Source of the DNA: Marinobacter similis
GTDB lineage: Bacteria > Pseudomonadota > Gammaproteobacteria > Pseudomonadales > Oleiphilaceae
Length of the DNA: 64,000 nucleotides
NCBI RefSeq assembly: GCF_000830985.1
Contig: NZ_CP007151.1
Span: forward strand, 2,294,001-2,358,000
Direction: 5' to 3'
The first letter of the stretch is position 1. Each line of letters begins with the position of its first letter. The translations under genes were made by a program, and so were the position numbers. A model generated the notes under the pieces. The model ran no database searches. It saw nothing but the letters and a program-made list of their open reading frames with translations, and was not told the DNA's origin. Shown here piece after piece: positions 13,318 to 20,355 of this stretch.

Positions 13318-13408
13318 TGTTCTTCTCCCAAGTCTGAGGCGCCAATGGCGCCGTCACCTTCTCTCGTCAGCGGCATAAAGGTTCAGCATAGCATTGAACC
13401 GCTTCCGG

Positions 13409-14317
13409 TTACTCAAACTGATCCCAGTAGGGTGGCTCGCCAAAATAGCCGTCGATAAAGTCGATGAAGCTGCGTACTTTGCTGGCCAGCAACTGGCGAT
13501 GGGCGTACACGGCATACAACGACATGGGCTCGGGCTCGTAGTCGGGCAGTATGATTTGTAAGGCACCCTCTTTGATGGCGGCACCGGAAATAAAGGTGGG
13601 CTGAAGCGCAATCCCTGCACCTGCGATGGCTGCTGCCACCAGTACATCGCCGTTGTTGCTGATCATGTCGCGGCTGCTGTCGCGAGCGCTTTCCTGGAAT
13701 CCTTTGAGCAGGACAGGGCTGGCTTCAGGATCCATGTAGCTGTAACGCAGGTAGCGGTGGTCTTTGAGGTCGTCCGGATGCATGGGTGTGCCGTGTTGCG
13801 CCAGGTAGTCGGGCGAGGCGCATAGCACCAGGCGCACCGGTGCAACCCGCTTCGCAATCAGCGATGAGCTTCTCAGGTGGCCGATGCGCAGAGCAATGTC
13901 GAAGCCTTCTTCTACGATGTCGACTTTACGGTCATTCAGCTGCAGGTCTATGCCGACATCCGGGTGGGCGGTTTGGAAATCGCTCAGCAACTGGGCCATG
14001 TGGCGGGTGGCAAAGGAAACCGGAGCGCTGATTCGGAGCAGGCCCCGCGCCTGGGTCTGGAGGTCACCCAGCTGGTTCTCCATGTCGTCGATTTCGTCCA
14101 CCACCTGTTGGGCGTGTTGGTGGTATCGGGTTCCCGCCTCGGTCAGGTGCAGTTTGCGGGTGGTGCGATTAAGCAGGCGCACGCCCAGGTGTTGCTCCAA
14201 TTGGGAGACATACTTGCTGGCGAGCTGAGGCGACATCCCCAGCCTGTCGGCGGCGCTGGTGAACGTGCCTTCATTGACCACGGTCACGAAGGCGCGCATG
14301 GCCTCGATGCGGTCCAT
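13409..14317 (-). CDS. LysR-family regulator, divergent from the DoxX gene
   Basis: 302 residues. N-terminal helix-turn-helix (FTSAADRLGMSPQLASKYVSQLE), the TRKLHLTEAG turn, and a LysR substrate domain. The start at 14317 (MDRIEAMRAFV) has GGGGAGAAAG directly upstream; the longer frame starting at 14347 runs into the operator and lacks a ribosome site. A perfect 27-bp palindrome lies between this gene and the divergent DoxX gene and is the likely autoregulatory site. The iron alcohol dehydrogenase downstream on the same strand may belong to its regulon. Confidence 0.93.
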   Translation of the reverse strand: MDRIEAMRAFVTVVNEGTFTSAADRLGMSPQLASKYVSQLEQHLGVRLLNRTTRKLHLTEAGTRYHQHAQQVVDEIDDMENQLGDLQTQARGLLRISAPVSFATRHMAQLLSDFQTAHPDVGIDLQLNDRKVDIVEEGFDIALRIGHLRSSSLIAKRVAPVRLVLCASPDYLAQHGTPMHPDDLKDHRYLRYSYMDPEASPVLLKGFQESARDSSRDMISNNGDVLVAAAIAGAGIALQPTFISGAAIKEGALQIILPDYEPEPMSLYAVYAHRQLLASKVRSFIDFIDGYFGEPPYWDQFE

Positions 14318-14337
14318 CTTTCTCCCCTCTGGCTTGG

Positions 14338-14364
14338 TTATTATCAACGTGACGTTGATAATAA
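14338..14364. promoter_or_regulatory. 27-bp perfect palindrome in the lysR/doxX divergent promoter
   Basis: TTATTATCAACG (14338-14349), spacer TGA, then CGTTGATAATAA (14353-14364): twelve bases per arm with no mismatch. It starts 21 bases upstream of the LysR start and lies 109 bases before the DoxX start. The arms contain T-N11-A spacings, the general form of a LysR site. No T-tract follows, so it is more likely an operator than a terminator. Confidence 0.72.
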
Positions 14365-14472
14365 CTCAATATTAGCCTCTTAGTCTTTCGATTTGGCGAG
14401 AGTAAAGTGTCTACATCGACTGAAGCAGCGCTTCAGGACACATCAATTAAAGAAAGCTTAGAGGTGACAAAC

Positions 14473-14949
14473 ATGAACACTCAATTTGCACAGGTATTAT
14501 TCGGCTCCAACGGTGGTTTCGCGTCTTTGATCCTGCGGATTCCGGTTGGCTTGATCCTGGCGGCCCACGGCGCGCAGAAACTGTTTGGCTGGTTTGGCGG
14601 TTACGGGCTGGAAGGTACTGGTCAGTGGATGGCAAGTATCGGTCTTGAACCGGGCTACCTGATGGCACTTCTGGCCGGCAGTGCCGAGTTTTTTGGCGGC
14701 CTGGCACTGGTGCTCGGTTTGTTGACTCGTCCGGCCGCGCTGGTATCAGCATTAACCATGTTGGTGGCGATATTCTCGGTCCACATCAGCAACGGCCTGT
14801 TTATGTCCAACAACGGTTACGAATACGCGCTGACATTGTTTGCGGTAACCGTGGCTTTGACCCTTCAGGGTGGCGGTCGTTTCTCGCTGGACGGTCTGTT
14901 GCAGAAGCAGGTGGGCGGCACCGGCCTTAACCGGCAGGCAGTAGCCTGA
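14473..14949 (+). CDS. DoxX-family membrane protein
   Basis: 158 residues with four membrane segments, the normal DoxX/YphA topology. The motif RIPVGLILAAHGAQKLFGWFGG near residue 20 is typical of the family, as is the middle segment ending in LGLLTRPAA. DoxX proteins are inner-membrane proteins linked to redox and sulfur stress responses; the specific role here is not clear. The start ATG has GAGGTGA six bases upstream. A GTG 66 bases earlier is in frame but its leader looks noncoding. Divergent from a LysR gene, which probably controls it through the palindrome between them. Confidence 0.88.
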   Translation: MNTQFAQVLFGSNGGFASLILRIPVGLILAAHGAQKLFGWFGGYGLEGTGQWMASIGLEPGYLMALLAGSAEFFGGLALVLGLLTRPAALVSALTMLVAIFSVHISNGLFMSNNGYEYALTLFAVTVALTLQGGGRFSLDGLLQKQVGGTGLNRQAVA

Positions 14950-15040
14950 CGCGGTAGTAGTGGTCAGAAACGGCAAATAGTCCAGTTGGCATCGCTCCCC
15001 GAACACGGGGAGCGCGTTCGTTTGAAAAGGAGCAGGCGCG

Positions 15041-15864
15041 ATGAATACCGAAACCGATGTTGTATTCGTGTCCCACGGAGGCGGGCCCCGGCCCTTATTG
15101 GGCGACCCGGACCACCAGGAGATGGTGGATCGGCTCACCGAGCTTGCCGCTAATTTGCGTAAGCCCAAGGCGATTCTGGTTATCAGCGCTCATTGGGAAG
15201 AGTCGGCACCAACAATCACCGCTGGCAGTCATCCCTCGTTGATTTATGACTACCATGGCTTTCCGTCCGAGCCTACGACATCCAGTACCCGTGTCCCGGC
15301 CAACCTGAATTGGCGAACGGTGTGTTCCGAGCATTGGAGCAGGCTGGCTTGTCGCCGCGACTCGATGACAAGCGGGGCTTTGACCATGGCGTGTTTGTGC
15401 CACTGAAATTGATGTACCCGGAAGCCGATATTCCGGTCGTTCAGCTTTCACTGGTCAATAGTCTGGATGCAGTCACCCATCTGGCAATAGGGCGTGCGCT
15501 CAGAAATTTGGAGTACGACGATCTGCTGGTACTTGGTTCGGGCTTCTCATTCCACAACATGCGGGCGTTTTTTACACAGAATACGCCGGAGATCCAGGCG
15601 GCGAATCAAGCTTTTGAAGATTGGATGGAGCAGACCTGTTGCGATCCCAACCTCACCGAAACAGAACGCTACCAGCGTTTGGTGAATTGGGAATCCGCAC
15701 CCCATGCGCGGTTCTGTCATCCCCGGGAGGAGCACCTGCTGCCACTTCACGTGTGTTACGGGCTCGCCAAAGGCCCCAGTAATGATCGCCTTGCCGCCAC
15801 TATTTTGGGAAAAGAATCAGGGATGTTTCATTGGCGCCAGAACAGAAGTGCGGAAGAGTACTAA
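15041..15864 (+). CDS. LigB-type extradiol ring-cleavage dioxygenase (YgiD/DODA family); one frame break
   Basis: About 274 residues after restoring one base near 15270 (FPSEAYDIQYP). Class III extradiol dioxygenase fold: VSHGGGP near the N-terminus and SAHWEE supply metal-binding His residues, and FDHGVFVPL contains the conserved catalytic His. LVLGSGFSFHNM follows in the second half. The family includes DOPA 4,5-dioxygenase and uses a divalent metal to cleave catechol rings; the true substrate here is unknown. AAAAGGAG precedes the ATG. Possibly co-transcribed with doxX, 91 bases upstream. Confidence 0.88.
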
Positions 15865-15963
15865 GCGTAATGTTCCCGCGCTGTTGTGATCCTACTGCAG
15901 TGACTGGCCCTATAAGACGTGGATACGGTTTTGAATTCACCCACGCTAATACGGAGCCAGCCT

Positions 15964-16806
15964 ATGCCCGAAGGCCCCGAAATACGCCGTATGGTCGACG
16001 ACATAGGTAAGGCTGTTGCCGGTAAGACTGCCGAGCAGGTGTTCTTTGCGTTTGACCATTTCAAGCCGTTCGAAGCAATGCTGGCGGGGCGCCAGGTCAC
16101 GGAGGTGGCCGCCCGTGGTAAGGCGGTGCTGATTTTCTTCGCGGCAACGGATGAGGACGGCCCCTGGTGCGTTTACAGCCACAACCAGTTGTACGGCAAG
16201 TGGCGAATCGGCAGGCCTTCGGTGGTGCCGCGCACCAGACGGCAGCTTCGCTTTGCCATTATTGCCCCCAAAAAAACCGCCCGCTTATACAGCGCCTCGG
16301 ACATCCGTTTGGTTCGACCGGACGAACTGCACGAAGTGGACTATCTGGCCCGCCTTGGGCCGGATCCTCTGAACCAGAACGTTTCGGTTGATCACCTGAT
16401 GGCGGTGTTTGACGACAAGCGTTTTCGGGGGCGGAATCTGGGTGGGCTCTTGCTTGATCAGGGCTTCATCGCCGGCGTGGGCAATTACCTGCGCTCCGAG
16501 ATTCTGTTCGAAGCGCGACTGGCTCCGAAAAACCGTCCCCGGGATCTTGATGCCGACAGTCGGGTTAGGCTGGCCGAAGCCGTGCTCAAACTGATTGACC
16601 GCACCTACGTTCTGAAAGGCATTACCAACGATCCGGATCGGGCGCAGGCGTTAAAAGAGCAGGGCTGGAGTTTCGGTCAGCGTCGGCACATGGTGTTCAA
16701 TCGCGAAGGAAAGGCCTGCCACGAGTGTGGCGCTAAGATCGTCAAGAGCATGGTGGCCAGTCGGCGCTTGTATGTGTGCCCGGCGTGTCAGCCGATTGAG
16801 GAGTAG
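15964..16806 (+). CDS. nei: Endonuclease VIII (Nei), oxidised-pyrimidine DNA glycosylase
   Basis: 280 residues. Removes oxidised pyrimidines and nicks the abasic site by beta,delta-elimination. The mature N-terminus must be Pro2-Glu3: MPEGPEIRR starts at ATG 15964, so the longer frame from 15919 is rejected. The conserved Lys in ARGKAVL (about residue 53), SHNQLYGKW and the zinc finger CHEC...CPAC at the C-terminus are all present. LDQGFIAGVGNYLRSEIL is the helix-two-turn-helix region. GGAG lies nine bases before the start. Convergent with a small uncharacterised gene. Confidence 0.95.
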   Translation: MPEGPEIRRMVDDIGKAVAGKTAEQVFFAFDHFKPFEAMLAGRQVTEVAARGKAVLIFFAATDEDGPWCVYSHNQLYGKWRIGRPSVVPRTRRQLRFAIIAPKKTARLYSASDIRLVRPDELHEVDYLARLGPDPLNQNVSVDHLMAVFDDKRFRGRNLGGLLLDQGFIAGVGNYLRSEILFEARLAPKNRPRDLDADSRVRLAEAVLKLIDRTYVLKGITNDPDRAQALKEQGWSFGQRRHMVFNREGKACHECGAKIVKSMVASRRLYVCPACQPIEE

Positions 16807-16840
16807 GCGAGCGCGCGTTGGCGCTTCTTCGGCTCATTGC

Positions 16841-17104
16841 CTAGCGAGGGCTGTTGGCGGTTTCCTTGTGGCGGACCGAGATGAAACTCTGGGCATCGGG
16901 AACGTGATTGTCCGGCAGTGCCATGTTCAGTGCCATCAGTAGATCGGTGATGTGGCTCATCTGCTCGCGCAAGGCACTGGAGCTTGCCGTGGACTGTCGC
17001 TCCGATTGAGCGGTGGCAATCTCGAGTTGTTTCTCCAGGATCATGTCCTGAAGGGTAATAATTTGCTGACTGGTCAGCATTATCGGTATCTGATTATCCT
17101 TCAT
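16841..17104 (-). CDS. Uncharacterised small helical protein
   Basis: 87 residues from ATG 17104 (MKDNQIPIMLTSQQ), with AAGGAA eleven bases upstream. The middle (ITLQDMILEKQLEIATAQSERQ) looks like a long amphipathic helix with possible coiled coil. No catalytic motif is visible and I do not recognise the family. The longer frame from 17149 lacks a better ribosome site. Confidence 0.55.
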   Translation of the reverse strand: MKDNQIPIMLTSQQIITLQDMILEKQLEIATAQSERQSTASSSALREQMSHITDLLMALNMALPDNHVPDAQSFISVRHKETANSPR

Positions 17105-17305
17105 CGTTCGGTATTCCTTGGCTCGTAAGCTCTTATAAATGAGGGGCAAAATACGAAGATTCGCTTGCTATGGATCTTATTTGTTGTCTATCGGCTGGCA
17201 CTTCACTCCGTTCGTTAAGCGCGTGAAACCTTTACTCATCATTGTACTGGGCTTACTATCCGGAAAGACGCATATTCACAAATCCGAATATATTGAGGGT
17301 GCCAA

Positions 17306-18069
17306 ATGAAACGCCGGGTTTTGTTCGTCTGCACAGCCAACAGTGCCCGTTCACTGATGGCGGAAGCCCTGCTCAGGGACATGGCCGGAGACCTGTTCGA
17401 GGTGGCCAGCGCCGGTACCGAACCGACTTCGCCCCATCCAATAGCGTTGCAGGTGCTAGAAGAGGCAGGCATTGCTACCGAGAGCCTGCACAGCAAGCAG
17501 TTGGCCGATCTGCAGGAGCAGCACTGGATTATGTGATTACCCTGTGTGAGAAAGCTGCCAACGAATGCGGCAGTGTCTGCCAGCCGGCACAACAGATTGC
17601 CTGGGATTTTCCCGATCCGGTTCCTTCCAATCGCCACGCGACCTTTGCCCTGATTCTCAAGGAAATCAAAGAGCGCATTTCATTGTTCACCCTGGTGCAT
17701 CAAAAAGAGACCGGTCGAAAGCCCATTAACTATGATCCGATCGCGGTGTTTAAGGCCATGGCCGATGAATTTCGGTTGTCTGCGCTGTTGCTGATTCGGG
17801 ATCAGGGCCCGCTCTGCGTTTGTGAGCTGACTGAAGCATTTGATGCGCCCCAGCCCAGGGTTAGCCGGCACCTGGCGACGCTGAAAGATGCTGGCCTTCT
17901 GGACACGGAGCGTCGGGGACAGTGGATCTACTATTCACTCAACCTGCAGATTCCGCCGTGGCTGGTGCGCGTTCTGGATGAGACGGCCAGCCAAAATGGC
18001 GGTTTGATTGAACAGGCACTGGAGCGGCTCAAGGATATGTCTGACCGTCCGGCCATTCGGTGTGGGTGA
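17306..18069 (+). CDS. ArsC-ArsR fusion: low-molecular-weight arsenate reductase domain plus ArsR/SmtB repressor domain; one frame break
   Basis: About 254 residues after restoring one base near 17523. Residues 1-130 form a low-molecular-weight phosphatase/arsenate reductase domain with the P-loop CTANSARS near residue 10 and ITLCEKAANEC later. From about residue 145 an ArsR/SmtB winged helix follows: KAMADEFRLSALLLIRDQG, then CVCELTEAFDAPQPRVSRHLATLKDAGLL and RRGQWIYYSL. The CVC motif at the start of the DNA-recognition region is the classic As(III) or metal site. GAGGGTG precedes the ATG. No arsenite efflux gene (arsB or acr3) is adjacent; it converges on the formate dehydrogenase operon. 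Confidence 0.85.
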
Positions 18070-18092
18070 GCGTTAGCCGTTGCGAACGCCAA

Positions 18093-18356
18093 TTACGCTA
18101 ATGAAATGCGATAACGAAGCACGCCTGCTGCTTCCTCGCGGATCCATTCAATCCGGTGACCAGTCAATTCGCACAGTGCCTGAAGGTCTTTGCGACCGGT
18201 AGGGTCGTCGGCAAGGAAATCCACCTGGGTACCGCTGGGCAGGTGCTGGGTACGCTTCTTAAAACGAAGGATAGGAAGAGGGCACACCAGGCCGACAGCG
18301 TCGACCTGGTATACCTCTGTCAGCTCGGGAGCCTGTTCAGCGGCTTGATTGATCAA
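18093..18356 (-). CDS. TusA-like sulfur-carrier protein at the end of the formate dehydrogenase operon
   Basis: 87 residues, near the usual TusA length of about 80. The signature is present: VDAVGLVCPLPILRFKK, where Cys-Pro is the persulfide-carrying site, followed by the conserved LADDPTGRKDLQALCE segment. I choose TTG at 18356 (MINQAAEQAP); the frame extends further to 18437, but that part overlaps another coding frame and is unlike TusA. It overlaps the preceding small gene by 20 bases. Its place after FdhABC, and the known need for sulfur transfer by FdhD to the bis-MGD cofactor, suggest it feeds sulfur to cofactor maturation; that role is inferred. Confidence 0.75.
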   Translation of the reverse strand: MINQAAEQAPELTEVYQVDAVGLVCPLPILRFKKRTQHLPSGTQVDFLADDPTGRKDLQALCELTGHRIEWIREEAAGVLRYRISLA

Positions 18357-18477
18357 GACGCACGCTCGTTTCACTGCTGTATTGTGCGGAGGAAGACCAG
18401 CCAAACTGATCCAATACCACTGGAGCAGCATAGGCAATCACCAAGGCGGCGACAAAGCCGGCAATCATAACTTTCAT
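18337..18477 (-). CDS. 46-residue single-pass membrane or secreted peptide coupled to fdhC
   Basis: A short frame starting at ATG 18477 whose first base pairs overlap the fdhC stop in an ATGA junction, the standard arrangement for translational coupling. The peptide begins MKVMIAGFVAALVIAYAAPVV, a basic start followed by one hydrophobic segment of about 17 residues, then a polar tail rich in Ser. It could be a signal peptide with a short mature part or a one-helix membrane subunit facing the periplasm. It overlaps the start of the TusA-like gene by 20 bases, so three genes are linked in tandem. I do not recognise a family. Confidence 0.6.
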   Translation of the reverse strand: MKVMIAGFVAALVIAYAAPVVLDQFGWSSSAQYSSETSVRLDQSSR

Positions 18478-19645
18478 GATGACCCTCCTTCGTCTTGTTT
18501 GGCTTTTACCTCAGCGACCCACAGGTCGTGATGCTGGCGCGCCCACTCCAGATCAACCTGACCGTTGCCCATGGCGTCGAAGGCTCCTTCCATGCCGACC
18601 GAACCGATGTAGATGTGAGCAAGGATGGCGACCATCATCACGAAGGCGACAATCGAATGCCAGATATTGGCATATTGCATCTCTTCATGGGGCGCCAGAT
18701 CGGTTGGGAGACTGGTGCCGAGTACGCTGTTAATCAGTCCAAAGGTGTCGGCAAACATCGGCATCTGGAACGGGAACAGCAGCGACAGACCGGACAGAGA
18801 CACCGAGACACCCAGCACCATCACGGTCCAGAAAATGATCTTCTGGCCGGCGTTGAACTTCTTGGCCGAGGGGTGTCCCTTGGTGAAAATCCCACCGCCG
18901 GCTTTAATCCATTGCCAATCGAGCTTATTGGGGATGTTGTGCACCACCCACATGCAGAAGGTCATCACCAGGCCGAGCATAAACGCCCAGGCGACATTGT
19001 TGTGTAGCCACTTTGAGCCCGCCGCAAGCGTTGCAAAGGCATCTGGCCCCAGCACGGGGATCAGGAAACTGCGCCCCATTAAAGTGATCAGTCCCGTTAG
19101 GCCCAAGGCGACGAACGAGCCCGCTAACAACCAGTGGCCGAAGCGTTCGATGGCTTGAAGCGTTCAATCGTGGTGCCGGCTGGGCCACCATCGATCTTGA
19201 TTCTGCCACGAATGAAATAAAACACCGTCAACAGCGCGATCATGCCTAACAACGAAAGACCACCGTATGTGATCAACGGCCCTTCACGCAGTTTGTACCA
19301 GGGCATGCCCCCGTCCTGAATCAGGACAGTAGCGGCAGGTGTTTTGGCTTGGGTTCTGACATCCGCTTCGTTATAGCGCAAGCCGCGCCAGATGTCGGCG
19401 TCCGAGCGGCCACCGTTGGTGCCCAACTCGCCACTGATCGGCGCGGCGTTAGCGGGGTTCCCCAGATTTTCAGACCGAAAGCTTTCGTCTACTTCCAACT
19501 GTTGCTGACGGGCCATGATGTCTTCGAGAGTTTGTGCGCCCCCGGTAGCGGTCCGGTCAACCGCCGAGGCCTCTTCCGCCCAAAGCGGATTAGAGACCAG
19601 TGTCGCCAAGACAACTAAGGCGGCACCTAATAGTTTTAGATTCAT
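18474..19645 (-). CDS. fdhC: Formate dehydrogenase gamma subunit, cytochrome b; one frame break
   Basis: About 390 residues after restoring one base near 19155 (ERFKAIERFGHWLL). N-terminal signal peptide (MNLKLLGAALVVLATL...WAEE), an extended periplasmic region of about 110 residues, one membrane segment (LSLLGMIALLTVFYFIRG), then the four-helix cytochrome b domain. Candidate haem His residues are in ERFGHWLL, WLHNNVAW, HSIVAF and LAHIYIG. It anchors the enzyme in the inner membrane and passes electrons from the beta subunit to quinone. The long N-terminal part is typical of the proteobacterial FdhC group and absent from E. coli FdnI. It follows fdhB by 87 bases with a strong hairpin between. 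Confidence 0.93.
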
Positions 19646-19692
19646 TCGAGCACTCCAACGGGATCAACCAGAAGAATTCGTTGCCTCAGAGG

Positions 19693-19718
19693 AGCCCGGG
19701 GCCAAAGGGCCCCGGGCT
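19693..19718 (-). promoter_or_regulatory. Strong hairpin inside the operon between fdhB and fdhC
   Basis: AGCCCGGGGCC (19693-19703) pairs exactly with GGCCCCGGGCT (19708-19718) around a four-base loop. It lies in the 87-base gap between fdhB and fdhC with no T-tract on either strand. It could stop 3'-to-5' decay, mark an RNA processing site or attenuate transcription so that fdhC is made at a lower level. Confidence 0.6.
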
Positions 19719-19732
19719 ATACTCAGACTGTG

Positions 19733-20340
19733 TTATGCACCCTTCTTCTCGTAGGCTGTACCCCATCCCCAGGCACCGGAACCGAAACCACGGTTCACCA
19801 CGCGCTGGCGATAGATGTCCGCTACCTCGTTGCCGTCACCGGCGAGCAGGGCCTTGGTGGAGCACATCTCTGCACAGATTGGCAGCTTGCCCTCGGCGAT
19901 GCGGTTGCGTCCGTATTTGTTGAACTCAGCCGAGGAATTGTCTTCTTCCGGACCACCTGCACAGAATGTGCATTTGTCCATCTTGCCCCGGCTGCCAAAG
20001 TTGCCCGCTTGCGGGAACTGAGGCGCACCGAACGGGCAGGCGTAGAAACAATACCCACAACCGATACACAGATCCTTGGAGTGCAATACCACGCCATCTT
20101 CGGTCTGGTAGAAGCAATCCACTGGGCAAACGGCCATGCACGGCGCGTCTGAGCAGTGCATGCAGGCTACCGAAATGGAACGCTCGCCAGGTTTGCCGTC
20201 TTCCACGGTTACTACCCGTCGACGTTGATGCCCCAGGGGACCTCGTGCTCATTCTTACAGGCCGTTACGCATGCATTGCATTCGATGCAGCGCTCGGCGT
20301 CGCAAAGGAATTTTGCTCTTGCTTGTCCTTCAAGTGCCAT
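19733..20340 (-). CDS. fdhB: Formate dehydrogenase beta subunit, 4Fe-4S ferredoxin type; one frame break
   Basis: About 203 residues after restoring one base near 20214. Electron-transfer subunit between FdhA and FdhC. Cys clusters in order: CIECNACVTAC, then CMHCSDAPCMAVCPVDC, then CIGCGYCFYACPFG, then CTFCAG with a later CAEMC, giving the usual four 4Fe-4S clusters. The start ATG at 20340 has AGAGGTG eight bases upstream. It lacks the C-terminal membrane helix of E. coli FdnH and ends shortly after the last cluster. It is 15 bases downstream of fdhA. Confidence 0.94.
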
Positions 20341-20355
20341 GGTCTACACCTCTTG

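Noticed and set aside
17242-17305. N-terminal extension of the ArsC-ArsR frame
   Set aside because: The upstream codons belong to the wrong frame. The true start is ATG 17306 with a ribosome site and the conserved VLFVCTANSARS beginning.
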